Part shown: positions 23,602 to 33,945 of the stretch, in pieces | How positions within the stretch are numbered: position 1 is the first letter of the stretch | Layout of the letters: each line of letters starts with the position of its first letter | DNA from: an uncultured Eubacteriales bacterium | GTDB lineage: Bacteria > Bacillota > Clostridia > Lachnospirales > CAMVHY01 | Reading direction: 5' to 3' | Assembly (NCBI GenBank): GCA_948543815.1 | Contig: CAOVHW010000003.1 | Coordinates: forward strand, 13,685-77,684 | Length of the DNA: 64,000 nucleotides | The notes under the pieces: generated by a model | The model's database searches: none | What the model saw: the letters and a program-made list of their open reading frames with translations, nothing else | What the model was told of the DNA's origin: nothing | Position numbers and translations under genes: made by a program

Positions 23602-26600
23602 ATGGAACCAGTAATTCCTAATGAAGAATTTTCGAATCATGGTGTTAGCTATGAGTTTTTGAAAAGTGATGCGAAATTTGATGAGCTTATGGAAGATAAA
23701 AATAACCCCTCTTTAAAAATACATCAACTTCCTCATATGCAAAATATGGCTCAAACTTTAGTTGAAATTCAGCAAGATTTTTTTGGTTCAGAAAATAATT
23801 TTACTTTAAAAGAAAATTGCGTCGCTGCAGCTTCAGACGTTCATGGAGATTTTATGGCACTTTTAGGAAATTTGACTTTACCTGGAGCATGTACTGTTGA
23901 TCCAACAAATTTTGTATTAGTTGATATAGATACCGGCGAAATTTATGATACTGAAGAAAAAATGACCGAAGCAATACAAAAATCAAATAATGGTGAATTA
24001 AAACATTTCGCTTACTATGATGTAGAATTTGATGATGATGGAACTGTAACAAGCCGTACACCTGTTTGCCAAAATAACAGATTAATTTACTTGCCGCGCA
24101 TCGAAAAAAATCCAAATTTTAAAGGTGAAATAAATATTTTAGGAGATTATATCGACAGAGGCAATGAAGATTTGCAAAATCTAGCGATTATATATTATGC
24201 AAAAAAATTAGGTATTAATGTTAATTTTATACTTGGTAATCACGAAGTTATTGGTGCAGGTGGTCGCAGAACAAAAGATCTTTCAAATAAACGCACAATT
24301 ATAAATATGCTAAAAAAAGATATTCTTAAACCTTTATATATAAATGGAAATACTGTTTGGGAACATGCATTTTTGACTCAAGAAAATTTACCAGTTATGT
24401 TTAATTCTATTAAAAATTTATTGAATAATAATATGCTATTTGATGATCAAGATTATAATCAAGCTTTTAAAACTGCTCAAAATTTATTTGCAGATAAATT
24501 AAATTTAAATGAAAATGAAGATTTGAAAAATAAATTATCTCAATTAATAAATAATCTCGATTCAGTAGATTTTATTTTCAATAATCTATACGAAAAAAAT
24601 TATGCTCAATTGATTAAATCACTTGCAAGTATGTACAACGAACCTAATTTCCTCAATTTTATGGAAGAAAATATATCAACATTAAATTTAAGCTTATCTG
24701 ATGAAAACCCACTTTCTTGGAATGACAATGATATTAATTTAATTAATGAAGCTTTTAAAAAAAATACAAATTTACAAAATATTTTTTTTGGAGAATTTAA
24801 TAATTATGAAGTTTGGAAAAACTGCATATTAGCTAATTCTGATTTTGAAAAATTATATAAAATTTTAACTGAAAATTACCAATTTAGTGATATAGACTTT
24901 TTTAGGCTAAAAAATATTTTAATATATTCTACTGTTGTTTCTGATTTGCATAAAAATTTTAATTATAGGAATTTTGCTAATTTTGATGAAAATCAAGATG
25001 AAGATGATATTTTTTCTAATTATAACAATAATAATGACAATTATATTATAGCAAGTATGTTTATTGGTAAATATGATGGAAATTGCGGATATCTTTTAGC
25101 AGAACGTAATAAAGGGCATTTTTTCAAAGATATTAATCAAAATTATGGGCATACTCCTAGCAATACACGTAGTGTTGAAATTGATAATAATAATAAACTC
25201 ACAAAAGTAGATATTGCAGCAAATTATACATTTAATTCTATTGATGCTAAACTTAATGATAATGCAAAATATTCTTCACTTATAGGAGTTACTCTTTTTG
25301 ATGAAAGTGGCAATACTGAATATTTCACCTATAAAGCTTATCGCGGTACGCAAAATAATGATGGTTTTTATGAATTAACTACTAATAAAAACGGTGTAAA
25401 ATTTGAATCACAACCTCCAACTAAACCATTCTATACAATTTTATATGCTGATTCTGAAAAAGAATATGAATTTAATAAACAAAAAATTTTAGATAATTTT
25501 TATGAAAACAACTCTATTGAAAATGATATTAATGCTTCTAAAAGTATTTTACCTGAACCAAAAGTTGATGATATTGATACTAATATTGATAACAATGATG
25601 GAAAAGGTGTTTCTCCTCAAGAATTAAAAGATGCAAATTTAAATTTCCCTATTTTTGAAGATCTTTCAGCAAAAAAATTAGTCAAATCGGGAATATCACA
25701 AATTGAGCATGTTATGAATATAGTAAACGTAACGTGTAATGTAGTTAATGATTTTCGTAAACCTATATTAGATAAATATCCAGATATAAAACAAGAACAA
25801 ATTGCTTTACCTGAAGGATATGTTTCAAATGCTTCAGATTATCACGGTGATTTAACAGCATTTTTGTCACAATTATTGTTTGCCGGAGCAATTACAATTG
25901 ATAAAAATAGATTAGTTGCAGTTGATTTAGATACAGGAAAAATTTATTCAACGCTAGATGAAATTACAGGACTTCATAGGCAAATTGAAAATGGTAAGCT
26001 TACTCACTATAACGAAGGCGATCAAGATGATATAAATAACAGAATAGTTTATTTACCTTATACTGAAATAAATCCAAATTTTAAAGGTCGTATAAACTTT
26101 TTAGGTGATTATTTAGATCGAGGTGCTGAAAGTCAATTCATTCTCGGATATATTGAATATTTGTCTCAATTAAATAAACAAACAGAAAATCCTATTAATA
26201 TGAAATTTTTCCTTGGAAATCATGATGTTCCCGGAGTTTGTGGTGGAGCCGATCGAAATAAAATTATGCCTTCAAATCCATATTACGAAAATGTAATAAA
26301 AAGAATGCTCTATGACGAAGATATTTTTGAAGTTTGTGATGTGGTTAAAAATGAAAATGGAACTTTCAATTCCTATTCTCATACTCTTTTTACCATACTA
26401 AATTTACCTGAAATGTTTAATTTGCTTAAAGTATTTTTAGATGAAAATGCAAATATTAAAGATTATGTCAACAAAGATGGGCAATTTTTTTTAGACGAAA
26501 TCGTGAATGTATTTAATGAGGCCAGAAAATATTTTATTGACAAATTTATGAATGCAGATGAAAAATCATTACCAAAAGATTATGTTAATTTAAGAAACAA

Positions 26601-28341
26601 AATCAATAAATTAAAAGATCAATTAAAAAATCTTGAATTAAGAACAAAAGAAGATGGTGGACTTGTTTATTCCAGATGTTTTGAATTGTATAATCAATTA
26701 AAAAGCATGGGATTTTTAGATGAAGAATTTCTTTATTTAAAAAATATTTTAGGAAAAGCTACATTTATGTTGCATGCTTATTATAATAATTTACCTAAAC
26801 TTTTAGACGCTATATCATCTGATTTGGGATTATTTTTTGGTGAAAGGCCACTAGGAGGAAGTGAAAGTGCACATATAAATAACATAGAAGAAGTTGAAGT
26901 TGACGGTAAAATACGAAGTATAATGTTTCCAGAATTTACTCAACATTTTGGACATACTCCTTATAATGACAATCATTTAAAACTTTCACCACATTTGCGA
27001 AATTATGATACATTTATGAGTGGTGGATATAACCAAACACAGAATAGCCAAAATATTTATCCTGCGAATACTGCTAAAATTTCTAAATTGAAATTTATTT
27101 ATTCAAAACGAAATGAAGATAACAACGTTTTGTTAACTCCAAATTATTATATTTTTCGTGATGAAAACCAACGTATTCTACCTAACGAAAACTTTAGAAA
27201 AATCGATATAGTTGATGAAAAGGAAAAAGAATTTATTGACGAATCAATAACTTTAGATCATTCCACAGAAAAAATGATAGATATGTTTTCAGCTAATTTC
27301 TCTAATAAGGATAAAAATCTTGATAATGATAACGATCACGATTTTCATGATGATTCAAATAGCGGCAATAATGGAAATCCAAAACCAGACGTACCTAAAA
27401 TTAAATCGCAACCTTTATCTCAAGAAACAACTCTTACGCCAACTGACAACGATAGCGAAAATAAAAATACAACTATAAATTTCGATTCCGATAATAATAG
27501 TAAAGATGATGACAATACAAACTCATCAAATTTACCCGTTGAAGATAAAGATGATGATGATAATAATTCTCTTGATGAAATCAAATTAAATTTAGGTGAA
27601 TGTATTTTCATCGAACAGAAAAAAAATTATTTAATAAATATGATTGAAAATAACGACGAAAATTTATCACAAATAAATAAAGAATTAGATTCACTATATA
27701 AAGATTGTCTTTTTATTCACGGTACTTCTGAAGATTCAATAGATTTTTATGTGTCAAATTTTGAAGGATCAAATTTTTCGACTAAGGCTAATATTTTAAT
27801 GATGCATAAAGACGAACAAATAAAAATACAAAATTGGTACGAAACAATTAGTAATCTTATAAACGAAAGTTCACTTAACGAATCAGATAAAAATGACTTT
27901 CTTAGTATAATAAATCATAAAGAAATGCTATTTGAAGAAAAATTAACTTTTATAAATAAAAATTTACTCTATTTGTATAATAATTACCTTTCAGATCATG
28001 GAATTAATTCGCCAAATAAAAAAACTCCATATCTTGATACATTTGAAAAATTTTCTGTTGAAGATAAATTTTCAACTTTAAATTCTTATATTAAAATTGA
28101 ACAAGAAAATCAAAAATATAAATTTTACGAATTCATAAGTAAATCAAAAATGACAGAAGAAGAAAAAACAAATGCTATGGAACAATTTAAAAATGAAAAT
28201 TCAGACACAAAAAAATCTATTATCGATAGAATTGAAAAAATGGAAAAACAAAATGAAGAAAATTCTAAATCTAAAAACTTTAAAACTTTACCGCTCCATA
28301 AAATTCCTCCTCTCGAACAAAATGAAATACCAGAAATTTAA
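23602..28341 (+). CDS. Very large protein with two tandem PPP-type metallophosphatase domains
   Basis: This 1579-residue protein has two copies of a calcineurin-like phosphoesterase of the PPP (Ser/Thr phosphatase/ApaH) type. Copy 1: SDVHGD (78-83), GDYIDRG (181-187), GNHE (212-215), and a late GHTP (His517). Copy 2: SDYHGD (745-750), GDYLDRG (835-841), GNHD (872-875), GHTP (His1118). Both copies also share a private insert of the type VD-DTG-IY-T. A long Asp/Asn-rich linker (about 1245-1340) and a helical C-terminal region of about 240 residues follow. There is no signal peptide or membrane segment. The start is set by GAGGTGA five bases upstream. All metal ligands look intact in both copies. 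Its role is unknown; its size, duplication and Asn-rich linkers are unlike housekeeping phosphatases. Confidence 0.85.
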   Translation: MEPVIPNEEFSNHGVSYEFLKSDAKFDELMEDKNNPSLKIHQLPHMQNMAQTLVEIQQDFFGSENNFTLKENCVAAASDVHGDFMALLGNLTLPGACTVDPTNFVLVDIDTGEIYDTEEKMTEAIQKSNNGELKHFAYYDVEFDDDGTVTSRTPVCQNNRLIYLPRIEKNPNFKGEINILGDYIDRGNEDLQNLAIIYYAKKLGINVNFILGNHEVIGAGGRRTKDLSNKRTIINMLKKDILKPLYINGNTVWEHAFLTQENLPVMFNSIKNLLNNNMLFDDQDYNQAFKTAQNLFADKLNLNENEDLKNKLSQLINNLDSVDFIFNNLYEKNYAQLIKSLASMYNEPNFLNFMEENISTLNLSLSDENPLSWNDNDINLINEAFKKNTNLQNIFFGEFNNYEVWKNCILANSDFEKLYKILTENYQFSDIDFFRLKNILIYSTVVSDLHKNFNYRNFANFDENQDEDDIFSNYNNNNDNYIIASMFIGKYDGNCGYLLAERNKGHFFKDINQNYGHTPSNTRSVEIDNNNKLTKVDIAANYTFNSIDAKLNDNAKYSSLIGVTLFDESGNTEYFTYKAYRGTQNNDGFYELTTNKNGVKFESQPPTKPFYTILYADSEKEYEFNKQKILDNFYENNSIENDINASKSILPEPKVDDIDTNIDNNDGKGVSPQELKDANLNFPIFEDLSAKKLVKSGISQIEHVMNIVNVTCNVVNDFRKPILDKYPDIKQEQIALPEGYVSNASDYHGDLTAFLSQLLFAGAITIDKNRLVAVDLDTGKIYSTLDEITGLHRQIENGKLTHYNEGDQDDINNRIVYLPYTEINPNFKGRINFLGDYLDRGAESQFILGYIEYLSQLNKQTENPINMKFFLGNHDVPGVCGGADRNKIMPSNPYYENVIKRMLYDEDIFEVCDVVKNENGTFNSYSHTLFTILNLPEMFNLLKVFLDENANIKDYVNKDGQFFLDEIVNVFNEARKYFIDKFMNADEKSLPKDYVNLRNKINKLKDQLKNLELRTKEDGGLVYSRCFELYNQLKSMGFLDEEFLYLKNILGKATFMLHAYYNNLPKLLDAISSDLGLFFGERPLGGSESAHINNIEEVEVDGKIRSIMFPEFTQHFGHTPYNDNHLKLSPHLRNYDTFMSGGYNQTQNSQNIYPANTAKISKLKFIYSKRNEDNNVLLTPNYYIFRDENQRILPNENFRKIDIVDEKEKEFIDESITLDHSTEKMIDMFSANFSNKDKNLDNDNDHDFHDDSNSGNNGNPKPDVPKIKSQPLSQETTLTPTDNDSENKNTTINFDSDNNSKDDDNTNSSNLPVEDKDDDDNNSLDEIKLNLGECIFIEQKKNYLINMIENNDENLSQINKELDSLYKDCLFIHGTSEDSIDFYVSNFEGSNFSTKANILMMHKDEQIKIQNWYETISNLINESSLNESDKNDFLSIINHKEMLFEEKLTFINKNLLYLYNNYLSDHGINSPNKKTPYLDTFEKFSVEDKFSTLNSYIKIEQENQKYKFYEFISKSKMTEEEKTNAMEQFKNENSDTKKSIIDRIEKMEKQNEENSKSKNFKTLPLHKIPPLEQNEIPEI

Positions 28342-28754
28342 AACACACGAGCTTTTTGGAGAGCATTATCGACGGCGCTCAATAAAATTTTCCCAGTAAC
28401 TGAGTAATCATTTATTGTTGGAATATTTAATGATTGATATTGAATAATTTCGCGTGAGAGCATTTCCATTGTTGGTTTAAATAATGGATAAAAAACCTCT
28501 TGCGCTTTATTTATGTCTTTTATTTTTATCGCTAAAATTTTACTCTCATCTACTTCTACCATTACCTCTATCGGATTATTATGTAATATAATTTCAGATG
28601 AATAACATCCCGGAATATATAATGACGACGTACTATCGCCATGCGGACTAAATACATAAATTAGTACGCCAATTAATACTAACCCAATTAATATTAAGAT
28701 ACCTGACTTAATTATTTGCTTCATTTGCAATACAATTATTTTCGTATTCCCCAT
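28338..28754 (-). CDS. Small membrane-anchored protein resembling an FMN-binding domain
   Basis: The 138-residue protein has one N-terminal membrane helix (about 13-35), then a soluble domain of about 100 residues ending in YSVTGKILLSAVDNALQKA. That ending and the preceding strand pattern (EVMVEVDESKILAIKIKD) resemble FMN_bind domains of RnfG/NqrC type. However, the SGAT-S flavinylation motif is not present: the site reads NDYSVTG. So it is either a degenerate member or a look-alike. AGGAGG precedes the ATG. Its stop codon overlaps the stop of the convergent phosphatase gene. Confidence 0.6.
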   Translation of the reverse strand: MGNTKIIVLQMKQIIKSGILILIGLVLIGVLIYVFSPHGDSTSSLYIPGCYSSEIILHNNPIEVMVEVDESKILAIKIKDINKAQEVFYPLFKPTMEMLSREIIQYQSLNIPTINDYSVTGKILLSAVDNALQKARVF

Positions 28755-28828
28755 CTTTATTCCTCCTACTTATTTTTATATAGCTTATTAAAATTCTAAA
28801 ATATTTATGAGTAAAAAAGGTGATTACT

Positions 28829-31800
28829 ATGCTCCTAAAATATATAATGGGTGCTCCATCAACTGGTAAATCAAAATTCTGCCTCGATAAAATAATAAAT
28901 CTCGAAAAATCTTCTCCCTCTAACATCTTATTAATCGTCCCTGAACAATCTTCCCTCCAAGCTGAAAAAGAATTAATAAATCGTAAATCATCAATCATAA
29001 AAACTCAGGCGCTAAGTTTCCAGCGTCTATCTTTTTACATATTCTCAGAACTTGGTTGCGAAAAAAAAATATTACTCGAAGATATCGGTAAAAATATGCT
29101 GCTACGAAAAATCTTAGCCGATACACCATTAAATTTTTTTACAAATATCACTAAAAAATCCGGCTTCATTGATAATCTTGGCAGTATCATCAGTGATTTT
29201 TATAAATCTCAAATTTCACCGCAAAAATTAAATAATGCGATTTCATCAGCTTCTGGTAATTTTAAAAATAAACTTGCCGATTTATATTTGATTTATAAAA
29301 AATATACTGAATACATTCGTGAAAAATATTTATCATTGGATGAAATACTTGATATATTGGCGGAGAAAATTCCGCAATCAAAATATCTTGACGGTATAAA
29401 AATTTTTTTTGATGGCTTCGATAGTTTTAATCTGCAGGAATATAAAGTAATTGAGGAATTAATGAAGAAAGCCGACACAATTTTTTTTACCGCTGGCATA
29501 CATATAAATCAAGGTCATGGTATTGAGTACAAAAATATAAGTTTAACGGACCCATATTATCAAATTAAAAGCACAATAAATTATTTAAGTGATATGTCAC
29601 GGCAAAATAATTATGAAATTGCGGAACCAATTTCATTCAAAAAAATTTACAAAGATAATAATGAGCTCGAGTTTTTAGTCAATAATTATTTTTATGTTTA
29701 CGCCACTGAATATACGCAGCCTGCTGAAAATATTTTTTTACATCGTGCAAATGATTTATATGAAGAAATTGAATTTGTCGCAAAAAAAATTATTCATTAC
29801 GTAAAAAATGGCTTACGCTTCAAAGATATTGCAATTATCACTGGGAATCTTGATGAATATAGCGCGCCGATAGAAAGAATTTTTAATCTCTTTGCAATTC
29901 CATTTTTTATTGACAAAAAAGTTAGCGTCATGACAAATCAATTAGTCGCATTTATCCGCGCCGCCTTAGACGTTATCATTTTTAATTTTTCGTACGAAAG
30001 TGTATTTTGTTTTTTGAAGACAAATTTACTCGACATCGAACTCGACGATATTGATTTACTTGAAAATTATGTTTTGGAATTTGGAATAAAAGGCGATATG
30101 TGGAAAAAAGATTGGACTTTTATGTCTAAAAAATATGACCAATTCGAAATTAATCGCATAAAAAATTTTGTGTGTGAAAAATTTAATTTCCTCGCTGAAA
30201 ATTTATCTCTAAATCGTAAATATAAAGTCATTCAGCTTTGTAAATTCATTTTTGAAATGTTAAATTCCTTTAACGTCCAAAATAAATTATTAATCGAAAA
30301 TGCCGATGAAAATTTAAAAGTTTGGCAGAAAATTTGCGTTGTCTTTGACAAAATTGTTGACATATTCGGAGATGAAAAAGTTTCTTTACGTGAATTCGCA
30401 CAAATCTTAGATGAAGGCTTAAAAAAAATTGACCTCGGCGTAATCCCTGAATTCATCGACCAAATTATTGTCGGCGGTATCGAACGTTCCCGTATCCATA
30501 ACGTAAAAGTTTTGTTCGTCGTCGGCGCTAACGAAGGAAATTTATCCGCATTCCAAAATGAAAACGCTATCATCAATGATGAAGAAAAAAACTTTTTACA
30601 TTCTATCAACCTAAAAATTTCTGAAAACCGCCTCATTAAATTGTTTAAAAATAATTTCTTGCTCTATGGCTTCATCTCTAAACCGTCATATCAACTTAAC
30701 ATAACTTGCAGCTTGAAAAGTAACAATGAAAAGTCAATTTACCCTGACGAAATCTTTAATAAAATTTCGTCGCTATTCCCTTACATAAATAATGAATGCG
30801 ACCTTGATTTTTCCGTCCCGCAAGCAATGTTAAACGATACCATAAAAATAATTTACGATAGCAATCGTGATAACTCTAAACTCCAAATTTATAATTGGTT
30901 TCGGGAAAATTCATTTTACGCGCCCAAAATAAAAAAATTTGAGAATGCTTTCACGAATAATTTTTCACATACTTTAAATGTTAAATATGATAAAGTTAAA
31001 GTAAGTGTAACGGAGCTCGAAAATTTTGCGCGCTGCCCATTTGCACACTTTTTGAAATATAATTTAAAATTACGGCCGCGAAAAATTTATCAGCTTAAAT
31101 CTGTTGACATCGGTTCATTTTTACATGCCGTTCTAAAAGAATTCTTTAGCTTTATGAAAAATCACCACGCATTTGATTTATGTAAAGATAATCCGGAAAA
31201 ATATATCGATTTAGCTATCCAAAAATGTGATTTCGATAAAAATATTTTTTTCGATTCCGCTTACTATGAATTTTTGCTCTACCACGCCAAAAATGTTTTA
31301 CTAAATTCCATCACGGCAATGTTAAATGATTTAGACCGCGAAAAATATTTGCCAACTGAATTTGAACATGAATTCAAAAATGTTAAGCTCGCCGAAAATA
31401 TTTTTTTGAACGGTAAAATTGACCGTATCGATTTATTTGAGGCAAATGGTCAAAAATATTTGCGCGTCATTGACTATAAATCTGGCGAAAAAAATTTTTC
31501 CGCTAATGACGTCGCCAACGGCCTCCAACTTCAATTATTAATGTATCTGAAAATTTTATCCGGTGAAAATGTAAAACCTGCCGGCGCTTTTTACTTCCAT
31601 TTGTCAAATCCTTTTGTTGATATAAATGACGAAATAAATGATACCGACTTGGCTAAAAAAATAAATGAAAAATTTAAAATGAACGGTATAAAATCTGAAA
31701 ATTTGTCAGAAATGATTGACGTCGCTTATTCAAAATCATTGGATATTTGTCACGAAATTATTAATGGAAATATCAAAGCAACTGTACAGCGTTCATGTGC

Positions 31801-31855
31801 ATATTGCCCGTATTATTTTATTTGTCGCGAAGAGAGAGATTCTTATGCAAATTAA
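28829..31855 (+). CDS. addB: ATP-dependent helicase/nuclease subunit B
   Basis: A 1008-residue AddB, the partner of AddA in double-strand break repair and Chi recognition. It begins with a degenerate helicase core with Walker A GAPSTGKS. The C-terminal RecB-like nuclease has GKIDRIDLF and VIDYKSGEKNF. The iron-sulfur cluster ligands are visible as Cys in ENFARCPFAHFLKY and the trio CAYCPYYFIC near the C terminus. The start at 28829 follows GGTGA. addA, which normally follows, is not here: prmC starts inside the last codons. Confidence 0.92.
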   Translation: MLLKYIMGAPSTGKSKFCLDKIINLEKSSPSNILLIVPEQSSLQAEKELINRKSSIIKTQALSFQRLSFYIFSELGCEKKILLEDIGKNMLLRKILADTPLNFFTNITKKSGFIDNLGSIISDFYKSQISPQKLNNAISSASGNFKNKLADLYLIYKKYTEYIREKYLSLDEILDILAEKIPQSKYLDGIKIFFDGFDSFNLQEYKVIEELMKKADTIFFTAGIHINQGHGIEYKNISLTDPYYQIKSTINYLSDMSRQNNYEIAEPISFKKIYKDNNELEFLVNNYFYVYATEYTQPAENIFLHRANDLYEEIEFVAKKIIHYVKNGLRFKDIAIITGNLDEYSAPIERIFNLFAIPFFIDKKVSVMTNQLVAFIRAALDVIIFNFSYESVFCFLKTNLLDIELDDIDLLENYVLEFGIKGDMWKKDWTFMSKKYDQFEINRIKNFVCEKFNFLAENLSLNRKYKVIQLCKFIFEMLNSFNVQNKLLIENADENLKVWQKICVVFDKIVDIFGDEKVSLREFAQILDEGLKKIDLGVIPEFIDQIIVGGIERSRIHNVKVLFVVGANEGNLSAFQNENAIINDEEKNFLHSINLKISENRLIKLFKNNFLLYGFISKPSYQLNITCSLKSNNEKSIYPDEIFNKISSLFPYINNECDLDFSVPQAMLNDTIKIIYDSNRDNSKLQIYNWFRENSFYAPKIKKFENAFTNNFSHTLNVKYDKVKVSVTELENFARCPFAHFLKYNLKLRPRKIYQLKSVDIGSFLHAVLKEFFSFMKNHHAFDLCKDNPEKYIDLAIQKCDFDKNIFFDSAYYEFLLYHAKNVLLNSITAMLNDLDREKYLPTEFEHEFKNVKLAENIFLNGKIDRIDLFEANGQKYLRVIDYKSGEKNFSANDVANGLQLQLLMYLKILSGENVKPAGAFYFHLSNPFVDINDEINDTDLAKKINEKFKMNGIKSENLSEMIDVAYSKSLDICHEIINGNIKATVQRSCAYCPYYFICREERDSYAN

Positions 31856-32663
31856 AGATGCTTTGACGTACGGCAAAAAAATTTTACAAAATTCGTCTAC
31901 GCCTTTCTTAGATTCATTAATTTTGCTCGAAATCGTTACAAATTTGCCGAAAGAAAAAATTTTAATCTCAGAAAATTTTTTGCGTGACGATTTATTTGAC
32001 AAATTTTGCTATATGCTTCGTCTTCGTCAAAAAAATATGCCAATTCAATATATTATCAATCGCGCTGAATTTATGGGCTTGAATTTTTTCGTTGACAAAA
32101 ATGTTTTAATTCCGCGTCGTGATACTGAAATTTTAGTTGAAACTGCAATAAATTATATCGGTCACAAAAAATTAAACGTCATTGATTTATGCACCGGCTC
32201 GGGATGTATCGCCATCGCTTTGAAAAAATTTTGCCCGCAAATTTCTATCAGTGCACTTGACATTAGTTCAAATGCTATTGACATTGCTAAAAAAAATTCC
32301 GCCGATAACAATGTTTCCATAAATTTTTTGTATCGCGATATTTTTCAAAGCTATAATATTTTCAATGAATTTGATGTAATAATTTCAAATCCACCTTACA
32401 TTTCTTCAAATCAAATTGATAATCTCGATGAAAATGTAAAATGTTTTGAGCCAAAATCAGCGCTTGACGGTGGACCTGACGGCTTAACTTTTTACAAATT
32501 TATCGCCCAAAATATTAATCACAAATGTAAAATCTTTTTTGAAATCGGTTACGACCAAGCTAACGCCGTTTCAAAAATTTTGTTGCAAAATAAATTTATA
32601 AATATCAATCTCGTCAAGGACCTCGCTAATCTTGACCGAGTTATCTACGCCGATAAGGAGTGA
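31845..32663 (+). CDS. prmC: Release factor glutamine methyltransferase
   Basis: The 272-residue enzyme methylates the Gln of the GGQ motif in peptide release factors. An N-terminal helical domain is followed by a SAM-dependent Rossmann domain with VIDLCTGSGCIAIAL and the catalytic motif NPPY (182-185). The start at 31845 gives the normal N terminus (MQIKDALTYG) and overlaps the addB end by 11 bases; the open frame upstream lies inside addB. Its substrate gene, prfA, follows at once. Confidence 0.95.
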   Translation: MQIKDALTYGKKILQNSSTPFLDSLILLEIVTNLPKEKILISENFLRDDLFDKFCYMLRLRQKNMPIQYIINRAEFMGLNFFVDKNVLIPRRDTEILVETAINYIGHKKLNVIDLCTGSGCIAIALKKFCPQISISALDISSNAIDIAKKNSADNNVSINFLYRDIFQSYNIFNEFDVIISNPPYISSNQIDNLDENVKCFEPKSALDGGPDGLTFYKFIAQNINHKCKIFFEIGYDQANAVSKILLQNKFININLVKDLANLDRVIYADKE

Positions 32664-32668
32664 TTTTT

Positions 32669-33736
32669 ATGCTTGAAAAACTTGAACAGCTCGAAAAAAA
32701 ATATGATGAATTGTCCAAACAACTTAATGATCCTGAAACTTTAAATGACCGCGACCTATGGCAAAAATTGATGCGCGAACATAGCAATTTAACACCTATC
32801 ATTGAAAAATTTAAGGAATATAAATCCGCTTCCGCTATCCTCGATGAAGCTAAATTAATTCTTGAGGATAAATCTTTCGACGATGAATTACGTACTATCG
32901 CTAAAGATGATTTCCATGAAAATACTGCGAAACTCGAAAAAATTTTGCACGAAATTAAAATCCTTCTCCTCCCTCAAGATCCTAATGATCAAAAAAATGT
33001 TATCGTCGAAATTCGTGGTGGTGCCGGTGGCGATGAAGCCGCTCTATTCGCCTACGACCTCTATCGCATGTATTCACATTACGCTGAAAATAAACATTGG
33101 AAAACTGAAATCTTAAGCTTAAATGAAAATGATGTCGGTGGCTTTAAAGAAATCGCTTTCATGATTTCCGGTAAAGGTGTCTTCTCACGTTTAAAATATG
33201 AAAGCGGCGTCCATCGCGTCCAACGTATCCCTTCAACTGAATCTAACGGCCGTATCCATACTTCAACCGTTACCGTCGCTATTTTACCTGAGGCAAAAGA
33301 AATTGACGTCCAAATAAATCCGAATGATTTACGCATTGATGTCTTCCGTTCATCAGGTAATGGTGGACAAAGTGTAAATACAACTGACTCCGCCGTTCGT
33401 ATCACTCACATTCCAACCGGAATTGTAATTTCAAGTCAAAATGAAAAATCTCAATTAAAAAATAAAGACCGTGGTTTAAAAATTTTACGGGCAAAACTTT
33501 ATGAACTTGAACAATCTAAGCAACAAAAACAATTATCTGAAGAACGAAAAAATCAAGTTGGTACTGGCGACCGCAGTGAACGTATCAGAACTTATAATTT
33601 CCCTCAAAGTCGTGTAACTGACCATCGTATTAATTTGACTCTATATCGTTTGGAAAGTATTTTAAATGGCGACTTAGATGAAATTATTGACGCTTTAGTT
33701 ACTAATGACCAAGCTGAAAAATTAAATGAAAATTAA
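32669..33736 (+). CDS. prfA: Peptide chain release factor 1
   Basis: The 355-residue factor reads UAA and UAG stops. The codon-recognition tripeptide is Pro-Ser-Thr (RIPSTE, near residue 188), which distinguishes it from RF2. The catalytic GGQ is at 232-234 in RSSGNGGQSVNTTDSAV. The gene is preceded by AAGGAGTGA, which also contains the prmC stop region. prmC and prfA form a modifier-substrate pair. It ends before repeat copy B. Confidence 0.97.
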   Translation: MLEKLEQLEKKYDELSKQLNDPETLNDRDLWQKLMREHSNLTPIIEKFKEYKSASAILDEAKLILEDKSFDDELRTIAKDDFHENTAKLEKILHEIKILLLPQDPNDQKNVIVEIRGGAGGDEAALFAYDLYRMYSHYAENKHWKTEILSLNENDVGGFKEIAFMISGKGVFSRLKYESGVHRVQRIPSTESNGRIHTSTVTVAILPEAKEIDVQINPNDLRIDVFRSSGNGGQSVNTTDSAVRITHIPTGIVISSQNEKSQLKNKDRGLKILRAKLYELEQSKQQKQLSEERKNQVGTGDRSERIRTYNFPQSRVTDHRINLTLYRLESILNGDLDEIIDALVTNDQAEKLNEN

Positions 33737-33759
33737 ATATCAACGTAAATCATCAGAAC

Positions 33760-33856
33760 TTTAATAAAAAATCTTTGTGCAAACTCACAAAGATTTTTTT
33801 TATAAAGTTTTTTGATAAAGTTTTTTGGGGTTCTTTTTTTACAAAAAAAGAACGGT
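33760..33856. repeat. Intergenic hairpin repeat element, copy B
   Basis: Between prfA and mgtE lies a segment that is nearly identical to 51321-51416: GAACTTTAA, then the hairpin around TCTTTGTGC, TATAAAGTTTTTTG, and a second hairpin GTTCTTTTTTT / AAAAAAAGAAC followed by GGTTTT. A short internal duplication of TAAAGTTTTTTG is present only here. Confidence 0.75.
33766..33800. terminator. Terminator after prfA within repeat copy B
   Basis: The arms AAAAATCTTTGTG / CACAAAGATTTTT enclose CAAACT and are followed by T residues; A-tracts on the other side make it symmetrical. Confidence 0.85.
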
Positions 33857-33886
33857 TTTAAAATAACACAGCTTTAATTTTTTTTC

Positions 33887-33915
33887 TTGCACCTTTATAA
33901 AAATTGTCATAAAAT
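33887..33915 (+). promoter_or_regulatory. Putative promoter of mgtE
   Basis: TTGCAC (33887-33892) and TAAAAT (33910-33915) are 17 bp apart. The leader would be only about 24 bases, leaving no room for a magnesium riboswitch. Confidence 0.5.
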
Positions 33916-33945
33916 TTGATTGAAATTTCTCTGGAGGTTATCACT

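Noticed and set aside
33916..33945. Magnesium riboswitch (M-box or ykkC-like) before mgtE
   Set aside because: The predicted leader is only about 24 bases and the upstream segment is the repeat element with the prfA terminator.
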